DNA from: Rhododendron vialii | Lineage: Eukaryota > Streptophyta > Magnoliopsida > Ericales > Ericaceae | DNA length: 64,000 nt | Direction of reading: 5' to 3' | NCBI RefSeq assembly: GCF_030253575.1 | Contig: NC_080569.1 | Coordinates: forward strand, 28,061,501 to 28,125,500 | In this document: piece after piece, positions 12,788 to 23,522 of the stretch | How the letters are laid out: each line of letters opens with the position of its first letter | Position numbering within the stretch: the stretch's first letter is position 1 | Program-made: the position numbers and the translations under genes | The notes under the pieces: model-generated | What the model saw: only the letters and a program-made list of their open reading frames with translations | Database searches by the model: none | What the model was told of the DNA's origin: nothing

Positions 12788-14146
12788 GTCTTCTATCCAC
12801 TTGAATTTTCTATCTTGTCATTTGTTCAATACACTTTTTCCGCACATTCAAGAACAATATTGTAAATTCATATGAATAAAAACAAAAACAAAAAAAGTAT
12901 GGATGGTTAAAAGGAGAGCGTGAAAATCATTTTCCTATAATTTATATACGACAATATTCTCACAATATAAAAGAATTAGGTAAGAGAAGGGCTAATTAAA
13001 GTGACCTCAAAAGTGACATAAGACAGCAAATCCTTCTTGGCAAAGGTTGTCTTGGCATTTGGCACCGACGCATGAACCATACAGGACAAGGATTCCCACT
13101 GGTTCAGACTCAGTGAGTCACCCACAAACATTATCTTCTTCCCCCTCCACCTCCTCAAAAACTCCATTCCATCAAACCTAACAGCAAACAGACAACCAAA
13201 TGGGTACTGTGCATTAGATTTCGATTATATACAGAATGGGGTGTGCATGTATTACCCGCAACAAACGAGCTGAATTGAGCTTTGGTTTCACAAGCCTATT
13301 TGATCGATCTCAAGCATATGGCTCGGTTACCAAACGAGTTTCAACGAGCCTTTACCAAGACAAGCCTATACGAAGACAACCCTCGAGCGGCTCACCAGAG
13401 AGATCCATTAATTCAAGTAGTCCGTTAAATTTGACTAGTAATTCTTATAGTTCATTATATATTCATTGCAATATGCATCCGTATGAGCATTTTCACAAAC
13501 GGATATACAACTCAAACACACGGGATCAGCTCCTCCCCTCCTCTCCACACTCCTTCCTAGCCACAAAAAACACTCCTTCGTACCACCCCCCCCCGCCCCC
13601 CCCCCCCCCCCCCCCCCCCCATTGTGTCTCATCGCGGGCCATAACCATGATTCAAACTATTCATTTCCTAAAATACTTAAAGAAGAACCTGTCAAATATT
13701 GACATCCGTAGACACGTGAACAAATTGCATTTTGTATCTCACATGAACGGTAAATACAATTTAAACTTACACTTTATAATTCACAAAACGAAATGAAATG
13801 TATTCAAATATTTGGACTGCAAGAAGCAATCGTATCTCAGTATCTCAACCGTCTGTATTGACAAGGCTCTTACCGGTAAAAAGCTCTCTCACCGGTCATC
13901 ATCTTTTAACAAATTTGAACCATTAAAAATACTTTTAGGCCACGTTCCGTTAAGGTTCTTATTTTTTAAGTACCTACTTTACGAGACATGTCATACTCTT
14001 ACAATACATCATCTTTAATTCAAAAAATATGTACTTACTTTAGTTAGATGACCGAGATTGCATGTAGCCTAAACCAAGATCTCATAGAAGCCAAATTAAT
14101 CCTGTATACACATACATTTGTATGCGTATGTGTAAATATATTCACG

Positions 14147-14181
<35 letters not shown>

Positions 14182-14520
14182 GTACCTGGGTAAGTCACAG
14201 GAGTCAGGTTTCCACAAGAACTTGAGGTACTCTTTATCAGGGCGTCCATACTTTTGGCAATCAAACTCAGGGTCAATGAAAGGGCAGCCTGAGGACTGGT
14301 AGAGTGGATACGAGGCATCCACGACCCATTTCCCTTGGAACAAATTACACCCATTCGCTAGCCCCCTACCTCTCAATAAACTACTGCTTACATTATTGAA
14401 GAAGAAGATTTGCTCTGCTCTCACTTCCTCTTCTTGTTGTCGTTGTTGCAGAGAAGAAGGCAGAAACAGAGAAACAAGAAACAGAGCTAACAGAGCCTGG
14501 CTGTACAACATACTACCCAT
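10191..14520 (-). CDS. TRICHOME BIREFRINGENCE-LIKE (TBL) protein, putative wall polysaccharide O-acetyltransferase
   Basis: Five exons on the minus strand splice in frame: 14520-14186, 13177-13006, 11747-11572, 11292-11134 and 10482-10191 (1134 nt, 377 residues). Residues 1-26 form a hydrophobic signal peptide or anchor ([20 protein letters not shown]). The PMR5N/TBL domain follows: [11 protein letters not shown] (56-66), [32 protein letters not shown], then the GDSL motif [11 protein letters not shown] with Gly131-Asp-Ser-Leu134, [12 protein letters not shown] [12 protein letters not shown], and the C-terminal DCSHWCLPG with the DxxH pair Asp354 and His357. TBL/PC-esterase proteins act in the Golgi and transfer acetyl groups to xylan, mannan, pectin or xyloglucan; Ser133 with Asp354/His357 form the predicted catalytic triad. 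I chose ATG 14520 because it starts the signal peptide; an in-frame ATG 17 codons upstream (14571) is less likely. The gene looks intact. The substrate cannot be told from sequence; it resembles the TBL37-43 group. Confidence 0.93.
10816..11031. mobile_element. Foldback MITE in intron 4 of the TBL gene
   Basis: Left arm GGGTGTAGTGAGTAATTGCA GCCATC ... GGATTTAAAAGAAATTCTCT; right arm the inverse, ... AGAGTTTCTTTTAAATCC ... GATGACTGCGATTACTCACT ACACCC. Outer CCGG ends also match inversely. It fills about a third of the intron 10483-11133. Possible degraded relatives: about 15395-15470 and 18330-18365. Confidence 0.7.
12750..12788. repeat. (TTTTC)n pyrimidine microsatellite
   Basis: CTTTT units repeat several times and end in a T-run, inside TBL intron 2. 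Confidence 0.85.
13586..13620. repeat. Poly(C) tract, G-run on the TBL sense strand
   Basis: 35 bases of C broken by one G at 13595. On the minus strand, the sense strand of the TBL gene, this is a G-run in intron 1 that could form a quadruplex or be an assembly-prone homopolymer. Confidence 0.95.
14149..14179. repeat. (GA)n microsatellite abutting the TBL intron 1 donor
   Basis: The GA run ends five bases from the 5' splice site (donor G at 14185). On the sense strand the intron starts GTACAC and runs straight into CTCTCT. Confidence 0.95.
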
Positions 14521-14603
14521 CTCGGATAGCGGTGCATAAAAGGTAGTAAGGAATAAAGAAGCGGTGCACAAAAGTTGTCTGAATTTAAGTGCCTGCTAGG
14601 TGA

Positions 14604-14618
14604 GGTACTTATAATTAC
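14604..14618 (-). promoter_or_regulatory. Possible TATA box of the TBL gene
   Basis: Sense-strand AATTATAAGTA lies roughly 90 bp before the chosen ATG. A GA-rich block (14622-14645) lies just upstream. Confidence 0.35.
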
Positions 14619-14918
14619 TCTGGAGAGAGGGAGGCAGAGAGAAGGATTTTTGGGGTTCTTTAGGGGTGGGGGGTCACATGGGAAGTGATAAAATGTTTTC
14701 GGAGAACTTATGCCTCATATGTTAATACGAAGAGATATTAAGAAATTTTATAAATATTCTGTGTAAAAATTTTACTATAGTGATAATAAGAAAAATGACA
14801 GACGCTCCCGCTCCAGTGGACGTACCCGATTTTAAAAAATCACGTAATTTTGTGTGTTGATTTCTTTATTGTTTTTGTTTTTTCTATACAACATCGGATG
14901 TGTATTTGTAGCATGGGT

Positions 14919-14973
14919 AGACACGGGACCATGTACTGATAAAAAAAAAAAAAAGAAGACACGGGACCATGTA
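14919..14973 (+). mobile_element. Micro-retroinsertion: CTGAT plus A-run with 17-bp TSD
   Basis: AGACACGGGACCATGTA is repeated exactly at 14919-14935 and 14957-14973. The insert (14936-14956) is CTGAT followed by an A-run ending GA. Confidence 0.75.
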
Positions 14974-15161
14974 TGAGGGTGTACTACGTAATTTGAGTTG
15001 TACATAATTTTTAGCCTTTTTTTTATCTTTATTAAAAAAAATTACGTATGAGTTTCGATCAGAATTTTTTACTTTTTCGATTCATCTCGTTGAGACGAAT
15101 CAATAAATCACAAAAGTTGGACGCAAAACAAATAAACGCAAAAAAAAAATGAATAAAGACA

Positions 15162-15304
15162 AAAAAAAATTACTACTTAACTTTTTTATCCATAACCACC
15201 CTGGTATGCTTATGTTTTTAACGAGCTAAACAAAAAAAAAAATTACTTGACTTCTTTATACAAAACCACCCTGGTATGCTTGATGTTTTTACTGAGCTAA
15301 GCAA
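15162..15304. repeat. Tandem duplication, unit about 72 bp, two copies
   Basis: Each copy starts with an A-run and AATTACT, continues to ACCACCCTGGTATGCTT and TGTTTTTA, and ends GAGCTAA. The copies differ at several positions. Confidence 0.8.
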
Positions 15305-15791
15305 AATGAACAATCTCGATCATTGAAGTAGGCTCGGAAAAATTATTTTCCGGATTAAAATTGTATTGTCCAATCCATTTAATGGATTCGAGAGAATCTG
15401 GACTCATGTTTGGGAGATCATTTTTGCACACTGCACTTTTTCACTACACCCTCTAGTTAGCAGGCTGGATGTGTTTCACTAATTAAAATAAGTATTTATT
15501 TATCAAATAAGTACTTATTTTTTAAATTAAAAATGATGTATTGTGAATTAAAGGTGATGTATTGGGAAAGAATGACCTGTCTCGTAAAATTAAAAAAAAC
15601 AAAAAAACTACTTAAAACATAAAAACCTTAACGAAACAGGGCTTAGTCCAAAGGATAAGTATCCCATAATCTTGTAAGCGAAAAGAAAAGAATTTCCAAT
15701 TGTAAACCTAAACTTTTTGCAGTGGGATTTTTTTTTTTTTTTAAAATCTACTTTTTTTATTATTATTAATTGTATACATGTTTTTGGCTGC

Positions 15792-15794
<3 letters not shown>

Positions 15795-15858
<64 letters not shown>
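15795..15858. repeat. (TA)n microsatellite, about 32 units
   Basis: Uninterrupted TA dinucleotide run; self-complementary. Confidence 0.95.
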
Positions 15859-15860
<2 letters not shown>

Positions 15861-16661
15861 AAAGAAAGGACCAATAGAGCCGCCTTTATTTATTCCTTTG
15901 CGTCCCCTTCAGAAGAAAAAAAATCATTTGACGTGAATTTCTTAACAAGTAACAACGACCCCAAGCCCCACTTTTATAATATTGAGAACAGAAAATCGAA
16001 ATACGGAATATATTTTTGCATTTAATAAAAATGTCCTCCGTATCATACAAATTCTGGACCCCAGTGCTCCTCAATAGGAGGTTCAGACACACATTGTGAG
16101 GTGGGAATTGATGGATCGATGATAAAACATTTTTTTAATCAAAAAGTTTCTTTTAAAATGTCTAGTCTAGGGAACCACCAAACTCAAGAATGTTGAATTT
16201 TTCTCTTTTTTTTGCAAAAAAAAAAAAAAAAGAAATGAAATGAAATGAACGTTGGAATTTGGGTGAAGATGGAAGTCAATGGTGGATCAAGAGTCGTTAA
16301 ACTCCTTTTACTAGTAATAATTACCAATATAAAAGTCTTGTACTGACAGCGGCGAAACCAGGATTGAAATACCAACAGTGCCGAAATCAGAATTATAACT
16401 TGGAGGTGGCACTCAAAATGAGAAAAATAATTCCTCCATCAAAAACAAATGTCAGATTTGTAAACTGAAAACTTGAAAAAAAATTTGTTTTTATACGGAT
16501 AAATTTAAACTTTATTTTTAAAATGTAAAAAAAAAAAAATTCGTTCATACCTAATAGTATCTTGCGGGAAAAAGGTATGAAATTTTTTGAACCAAAATAA
16601 ATTACCCTTTTTATGTTCTCGTTTGCAAACCGGATAGTTTTTTTTGAGATGGAGAGAGTAC

Positions 16662-17438
16662 TATGAGGAACATATGTGAAATGTTGAGTTTCACATCGAA
16701 TAAATAGAAAAATGGTTGGACCTCAATATACAATTGGATGACTTACCAATTTAGCTTTTTAAGTGGATATGGGTCATTCAATGTATATTAAGCCTAAGTA
16801 ATGTGGATCGAGGACTCTCTGTCGTTACTACCACACAAATTGGGCCTTGAGCACGCAGTAGTAGGTCGATTCATCGGACAAACTCCTGACAAATGGTATC
16901 AAAGTCGATGACTAACGATCTATGGACAAACTCTCGGTGCGCCTTGTATGGGCTTGCATGGAAGATGCTCAATGGAGTGAGAAAAATTCAAGCTAACTCG
17001 ATGAAGCAAGGTGGCTTGATGTTGGAGTGTTGTATTTGATGGCTCTTATCTTCTTTTTTTTCACGGAAGAATGATTTGATGGCTCTTATCGACGGAGTGG
17101 ATATCCTAGGTGATTCCCAATGAAGCAAAGTGGCTTGATGATGGAGTGCTGTGATGGGTGGCTCTGAATTGATGGAGTGGGTAGATCAAAATCAAGGGGG
17201 AGTAAGAACATATGTGAAAGGTTGAATCTCACATTGGATAAATAGAAAAAATGGTTAAACCTTAATATACAATTGAGTGACTTACCACTTGCAAGGCTTA
17301 GCCATCTAAATGGATGTGAGTCATTTAATGTAGATTGAGTCCAAGTGATGTGGTGAACTCTCTCCCGTTACTCCCATACAAATTAATTAGGCTTTGAGTA
17401 CTCAGTTGCGGGTCGATGCATTGGACAAACTCCTAACA
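16662..17438 (+). mobile_element. Complete TRIM (terminal-repeat retrotransposon in miniature), 777 bp
   Basis: Two direct terminal repeats: 16662-16891 and 17203-17438 (230 and 236 bp), similar throughout (GAACATATGTGAAA ... CGGACAAACTCCTGACA in the left, TGGACAAACTCCTAACA in the right). Directly after the left LTR is TGGTATCAAAG (16894-16904), the primer-binding site for initiator Met-tRNA; directly before the right LTR is the polypurine tract AAGGGGGAG. The element is flanked by the 5-bp duplication AGTAC (16657-16661 and 17439-17443). The roughly 310-bp interior has no ORF, so the element depends on other elements for its enzymes. A micro-retroinsertion sits inside it (17034-17090). Confidence 0.93.
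17034..17090 (-). mobile_element. Micro-retroinsertion nested in the TRIM
   Basis: ATTTGATGGCTCTTATC occurs exactly at 17034-17050 and 17074-17090. The 23-bp insert is a T-rich run plus CACGGAAGAATG, an A-tail read on the minus strand. Confidence 0.7.
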
Positions 17439-17939
17439 AGTACTTAATAGCAACAAAGTACACGTGTTTTAAGATAATCAGCACATAATACTCCAGAAAA
17501 ATACGTGGGAACACTGGGAAGCAAAACAATAATTCTGTGATGGGAGTTTGGGACCAGGGGTGGCCCGTTGCATTCAAGTTTGCTTAATTTCAATCATATT
17601 TTTTTAATTATAAACCACTACGTCTTACTAAAAAAAAAAACAGTAATTTGAACAAAAAAGTTCAATGACAAGTATAGTTCATTTTTTTTTCGTTTCCCAA
17701 TGCTAAAAAAAGCTGCAAACAAATATTGATATATAGTATATATAAGCATTGGATGTGGTAAGGTCAAATTGCAAAATTTAAATTTTGAATGGAAAATATT
17801 AACTTTGGAGGGGGCAAATGGGCAATATAGTATGCTTTTCACAATCACAGAAAATTACATGGGCTTTCTAGGAAATTTTGAAAGCTTTGAGGACTAACAT
17901 CTTAGGAAAGGTGACGTGTTTGCAAGTCAATCTTGAATC

Positions 17940-18026
17940 GATCGCCTCAAGTCGGAGGTGCATCTTGTCTTCCGCGAAGCCAACCGTTGTGCTGATGCTT
18001 TAGCTAGCTTAATTAGCTTGTTCTAG
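17940..18026 (+). pseudogene. RNase H-like (RVT_3) fragment of a non-LTR retroelement or related gene
   Basis: The frame reads RLKSEVHLVFREANRCADAL ASLISLF-stop. The block VFREANRCADALA is the C-terminal signature of plant RNase H-like domains (typical HxxREANxxADxLA). No upstream catalytic region is joined, so it is a fragment. Confidence 0.65.
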
Positions 18027-18668
18027 CTAGTGCAATCATATAGAGCAGATGTGTTGGATGATAGCTTTTCTTTATGTACCGGTTAAATAGAAAGAAACAA
18101 TTTTGTATATCATTGTCTAGTAGCCAGACCCTCTTGCTTGGGCTGGAACAACACTATCAAAGCTAGCTGGGGCTGGTGGGATCACCCTTTCTGTGGACCA
18201 ATCTAGATGGGTGTTTACGTTAGTAATTAATTTATACAGAATAATTTTTTAATTTTTTTGACGATCGAGATTTTAAAAAAACTTTTCCGGTAAAAAGTTT
18301 TTCCAAAAAAGTTTTTTAAAATTTGGACTGTTTGATGCAAAGATGAACGGTTGTGATTGAACTGCAAGGACCAAAGTGGACCAAACCTTCAACAACTTGC
18401 AATTTATATCCTCCTTTTGAGATAGATGGCAAAGCCTTTAAGCCTAAGCTCAAAGATAGTTTCCAGCCTCCCCCTAGGATACATATGAAATGTCAACTTC
18501 CAGCTTCAATTTACGCAGGTAAAAGCAGGTTCAATTATTAGGCCTCCACTTCTGGAAAACTTAAAAATTGATCATGTCAACGTTTAGCTCATCTCTACCT
18601 ACCTCGGTAAAAAACGCCTCAGTTTTATTAGCTTACACTTGTAGAGAAAAAAAGGAGAACAGCGCTGC

Positions 18669-19062
18669 TATGGGTACAGATTAGAGATATATAGGTATAG
18701 GTCTGCGCGTACAGATCACTTTGGGGCCGGTCTCGGGTTTCATAAAAATAGTCAGAACCGCTAATTTTATCCAAAATTATTTGGGATTCTTGTAAAATGC
18801 AGCTCAATCAAATGTCATTAAAGGTATTTACGAGACATCCAATTTTTGTCCAGATTTCAGGCTTCTAAAGCAAGTTTAATGTTTCGAAAACACCGTTATT
18901 GATATCTGATATCCGATTGAACTGATTTCTCACAAGTAGCCTAAACAACATATCTTAAACAAAATGTGGGATCCCGGATCATATTTGTGTAACCTGACAC
19001 GGGCCTCAAAGTGATCTGTAGGCGAGCGCACAGACCCCCTATTTGTACCCAAATCCTTTTTG
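18669..19062. mobile_element. Long-TIR MITE (GGGTACA / TGTACCC)
   Basis: The left end GGGTACAGATTAG ... TACAGATCACTTTGGGGCC is mirrored at the right by GGGCCTCAAAGTGATCTGTA ... TTTGTACCC, giving inverted arms of about 55 bp. The interior motif GATATCCGATTGAACTGATT recurs in diverged form near 26315, suggesting a second copy at 26126-26420. Confidence 0.65.
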
Positions 19063-19214
19063 TATTGAGAATCGCTCACTAGTACTTCTGGGATGAAATA
19101 ATACTATCCAAATGTAATACTGTACAACGTAAAGGTCTAAATTTATTCACTCACCAAATTTATGGACCTACCCGTTACTGGGTTGGTGAATCGTGAACAA
19201 ATTGGTCAGATAGG

Positions 19215-19512
19215 TAAAAAGACTGCTACAATACACTTTTCTTATTTGAGTGTGTATCATATGCATCCCTAAAATGTTATGAATTGTAGAGAAAATGTTA
19301 CGAATCGTATTGCTAAAAAGTTACGAAGCGTATAAAGGTTACGAGATACACCAAAATATTATGAATCACAATGAAAATGTTATGAATCGTATTGCTGAAA
19401 AGTTATGAATTCTAGAATAAAAGTTACGAAACACATTAAAATGTTATGAATGAACCATAAAATAGGTGCATATGGTACACCCTTTTAAGAGGTGTGTATT
19501 GTAGACTTTCCC
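19215..19512. mobile_element. MITE with internal GTTATGAATCGTATTGCT repeats
   Basis: Left end AAAGACTGCTACAATACAC and right end GTGTGTATTGTAGACTTTCC are inverted copies, as are TATCATATGCATCC and GGTGCATATGGTA further in. The interior repeats GTTATGAATCGTATTGCT-like units. Target duplication not found. Confidence 0.6.
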
Positions 19513-19791
19513 TTGTCGATAATACCAACACGAAACACAGAAATGGGTGCGTTCTATTCTAGTATATAAATAGAGAAAATTCATCCTCAAGAAATTAGGG
19601 CCAATGTTTGCTTATAGAGAGGGGTTTCCTTGCTAATAGAAAGATGAATTTTTTTTTCCCAAAGTACTTATTTTAGCTACACTATTCCGTGATAGCTAGT
19701 GTAGTACGAGAACACGACCCCTTACAGTTAAGCAAACCATCAATCACGTTATGGAATCTATTTATGAAGAAAAATATTGGCGACTGCTATC

Positions 19792-20060
19792 CATATCCAT
19801 GGGTTGCTATCCATCCACGGGTTGTCCTATTGGTAAAAGTGACATATCCATGGGTTGCTATCCATCCATGGGTTGTCCTATTGGTAAAAGTGAACATACG
19901 CTGTAACATGGCAGGGTTTGATTGGCCCTGGAAACAAACTATGATTTTAAGTGGGGGAGGGGGGATATGGCGGTGGGTTGATATGCTAGTATCTCATGAG
20001 AATTAGTCATGGTGCGCATAAACTGACACGGACATCCCAGTTATCAAATAAAAAAAAAAA
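19792..20060 (+). mobile_element. SINE with duplicated head and 16-bp target duplication
   Basis: ATTGGCGACTGCTATC flanks the insert exactly (19776-19791 and 20061-20076). The insert ends GTGCGCATAAACTGACACGG ACATCCCAGTTATC plus an A-run, which is the 3' end of a widespread plant tRNA-derived SINE (Au-like). GGTTGTCCTATTGGTAAAAG resembles a pol III A box and GGGTTTGATTG a B box. The first 51 bp of the insert are duplicated in tandem (19792-19842 and 19843-19893, one mismatch), so the A-box region is present twice. Confidence 0.85.
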
Positions 20061-21149
20061 ATTGGCGACTGCTATCGTATACTCCCTTTTTACAAAAAAT
20101 GGAATTGCAAATATGATACCTAGCTTCTTACCTCCGTCAGGAAGTATTGTCCCGTCACACAACATTATACTATTTGTGGAAGAGTCTACCGCACCTACGT
20201 CCGGAGCTAAACTAAGGTCTTACCTCGTATGAGTGTTGTTAGAAGCATGTCTAGTCCCATAAAAAACTATAGGAATTCGAACATGCATGAACCGGACTTG
20301 TCCAACCAAGTCTGAGTTTTCACCTCTAAATCAATCCCCGTTGATACTGCTGCTATCGTACTCGTGTACACTATTATTATGTAACAGAGTGGATAACGAC
20401 ATTTTCCTGGTGGGCTGATGTCCCGATGCCGTTTTATCAAAGGAGTGCTCACACCCATATGTCATTTTCCAAAAATAAAGGCAAGGCCAGCATACAGCAT
20501 TGGCAAGTGGATCATCACCTTTTAGGTGCAATGTGCGATCGTGAAGAAATTCAATATACTAAAAAACAGAAAATCACTTGATTGAGGAATTGAAATTTCT
20601 TCTCGATCATTATCTTGTTTTTCTTGCATGTTTTTGTTTTAGGTGCAAAACACAGCTCACCTTTCACCGTTTCCTCATAGAATTTGTCATATTTTAGAGT
20701 CTTGTGGTCCTTAATTAATTAGGTTTGAAGGATGCTTTCAACGGTGTCAATTTCCATCTTTTTCAAAAAGCCCCGAATTAATGAGTAGCTTGCATTAATT
20801 TTCCACTTGCTTTATGTGGATAAGACCCTCATTCAACCATGGCCTTCCATCAATTATCACCCCACTGAAAATTTCATACCTCGCGCGATATGTTAAAATG
20901 TGTGTTTAAAAAAAATCGGGGCATCTCCGATTTATCCTACATTTCTTCATTTCTTTATATTTACGAAGATCATTCGCCTCCAAAACTCACTTCCATTTTA
21001 GAGAGGATGAGAGTTGTCCTCCAAATGCAGAAGATGGGAGAAAAAAGTAGCGCGATCATCCTCTAAATATGAAAGATAGTACTTTCCTTACTAAACGGGT
21101 AAGATTTATAATTTCTACATTTATTAGTTTCATAACATTAATAAACACT

Positions 21150-21910
21150 GGGGGAGGGGGGCCACCGCCTCCTCCTCCCTCCTCCCCCCCTCCCTCTCCC
21201 CTCCTCTCCCTTCCCCCTCCTCCTCTTCCTCTCCTCACCGCTAGTGTATCTTTTACGGTTTGAGAGCAAGAGTTTGCTGAGTTCGTGGTGACCAAGCTTC
21301 GGGTTCTCCGACCTCCGGCCGGCGACCTGTGAGCTGTAATCGTCATGTCTCCACCTTGTCTTCCCTTTTCCAGCGATAAGTGGCTGTCGGCGAGGAAATA
21401 ATGGTGTGTTGGGGTTAGGGTTAGATGGGTTAGGTTTTTTTTTCTCCTGTTTCTGTTCTGTTTTCTTTTTCTGCCGGTTTGTCCAGCTTATCGGCTGGGT
21501 TCTCCAGTCCGAGTCTGTATCAGTCTGGTTTCCCTAGATCCGATGGGTGTTGGTGGTGGGAAAATAAGTCTCCATGGTTTGGAGTTTGGTTCGTTGTGGT
21601 TCGTTGGGTTTCTCGGTGGTGGTTCTCAGTTGCTGTGGTTGTTTCGTCTGTCGCGGTGCTGGTCCACGGTCGTGTTGCCGTCCAGATTCCATTTGCGCCT
21701 CATCGGGTTTGAGCTGGGGTCCGTTGGGATTCTCTACTACCTAGACCTAGATTGGTTCCTAATCTAGGCGTTTCGTCGATCTTGCGCTTTTGCAAGGGGT
21801 GCCTGTGTCGAAGTCTTGGTAGTTTTGGTTCATTCTTGTATCTTTAATGGAGTCTGTATTGCCTTCGGGCTTGTTATGAAATGAATTTGACATTTTAAAA
21901 AAAAAAAAAA
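21150..21910 (+). mobile_element. Poly(A) retroinsertion (LINE-derived or non-autonomous), 761 bp
   Basis: The 16-bp sequence AACATTAATAAACACT occurs exactly at 21134-21149 and 21911-21926. The insert starts GGGGGAGGGGGGCCACCG, runs through a pyrimidine-rich CCTCC segment and a GT-rich segment with GGTTAGGGTTAG, and ends in TTGACATTTT and an A-run. Target duplication plus A-tail shows target-primed reverse transcription. No reverse transcriptase frame is present; the short ORFs inside do not look coding. Confidence 0.85.
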
Positions 21911-22089
21911 ACATTAATAAACACTATTCGAAGGGAGTCATAATGTCTTTAATAAGGGAGCAATATTGGCTATATACTTATTTGTAAAACTAAAGATAAT
22001 AACAGTTTAAATTTTGAAGAGAATGGAAGAATTATTGGAGTTTGCGATAGTAATGGAGTATAATCTTGAAGAAATGGAGTTATAGAGTA

Positions 22090-22640
22090 GGAGCTAATGT
22101 TGTGACAACCAGAGAATAAACAAACCAACAAGCAATCAAAACAAGAATACAGAGATTTACATGGTTCCGCACAAATACAAATTAAGTAAGAACGTACTCT
22201 ACGGGTGAAGAGTAAGAGAGGATTCACTATGAACAAGGAGATATTATAAAGAGTCAGCTATATATACTCGTAACTCTCAACGAAGCACCAAACGATTTTC
22301 CAGGACAAATTTCTAGTGGAACCGGAAAGGGAGCACGAATCCTTGGTGGAACTCAAAGAGACATACAACACAAAAGCCTTGATATCAAGCCCCAATAACA
22401 AAAGGAATGAAGAACTTCACAACAACACCCGAATTAAGGAGTCTCTCCTTAATGGACCCAAGAGGGACAAAAACAATACGAACCCCACAAGGTCCTTATT
22501 TATAGGAAAGTACTGAAAATAAACTTGAACCGACCTAGAATAAAAATTCTAGACGAATAAGCCTAAACTGGCATAGAATAAAAATTCTAGTTAAATGAGC
22601 CTAAACCAACTTAATACAGGAATTCTATTTACTTTCCAAA
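22090..22640. repeat. Probable old LTR-retroelement debris with short tandem repeat
   Basis: The part 22140-22220 (ACAGAGATTTACATGGTTCC near 22150) resembles LTR sequence of plant retroelements. Part 22525-22630 repeats CCTAGAATAAAAATTCTAG-like units about 42 bp apart. No LTR pair or primer site was found. Confidence 0.3.
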
Positions 22641-23497
22641 CAAACAGCTACTAACATGAATAGTTTAACTCTCTTATCCCTCTCTATATTTGTAAATGGT
22701 TATATTGGAGATTGATGCTCTAATAAGAGGTGATAACATTCAGGCAATTTTTCCTTTTTAGCGAATAGGTTATGCAAAAAAATTGAGAGTGGGTAGCAAG
22801 CTATAAGTCTAAAGTTTTTAGTAATTGATTGATTTGATCAGTAATTCAGCAATTATTACACAGAGGCTGTTTTGCTAAATCTAAAATGCCACCTTCCATC
22901 ACCTTTTAATTGATAAGGGTCTGGCCCAACAAGAGTACTGTTCCACCAAGTGCTTAACTGCCAATCTAAGATTAAGATTTGGATGAGATGATGAGTTGAC
23001 AAATCGTCTTTGCTTCAAAACATGTTAAAGAACAAAATAATTAAGTATCCAAATAAAAAATTCTCCAAAAATTGGGTTCATCGCACATTCGCACTTTCTA
23101 GTTTCTACCCCACCCCACCATGGTGGTTGGAGGGGGGCCAAAGAGAGACAAACAAAAGTTGGAAGATTGGGGGGATGATTTCCGGAGAGAACATCATGCT
23201 TAGTTCAAAATGAGCTACGTGGGCAGTCGACCACAGTTGGAAGAATGGGCTTCTAGCTGGCTGCTGGTGCCCCACTTGCCACTGAGATTGCAACTGGCAG
23301 CTGGCGCTCGCTAGCCGTCAAGGCCTGAGACTACTTTCTCCTAGGTTTGAAAACATTTCGCGTTATCAACTCTTTCAGAGTTAGTCTATACGGAGCTTTG
23401 TTACAGCTTTAGTTAGACTACCCATAAATGGGCGATGAGATTGGATCCTATAATTAGTTGAGCTTAAGCGTAAGCTAATCCCGATACTTGAGTTATT

Positions 23498-23522
23498 TAT
23501 AAATAAATAAATAAATAAATAA
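23498..23522. repeat. (AAAT)n microsatellite
   Basis: About six AAAT units. Confidence 0.9.

Noticed and set aside
13236..13796. 186-codon frame with a run of prolines
   Set aside because: The prolines come from the poly(C) tract in TBL intron 1; nothing else in the frame looks coding.
21056..21346. Frames with long Gly or Pro runs
   Set aside because: Both strands read the G/C-rich start of the retroinsertion; they are composition artefacts.
21408..21440. GGGTTAGGGTTAG motif suggestive of interstitial telomere repeat
   Set aside because: Only two to three imperfect units, lying inside a retroinsertion; not a telomeric array.
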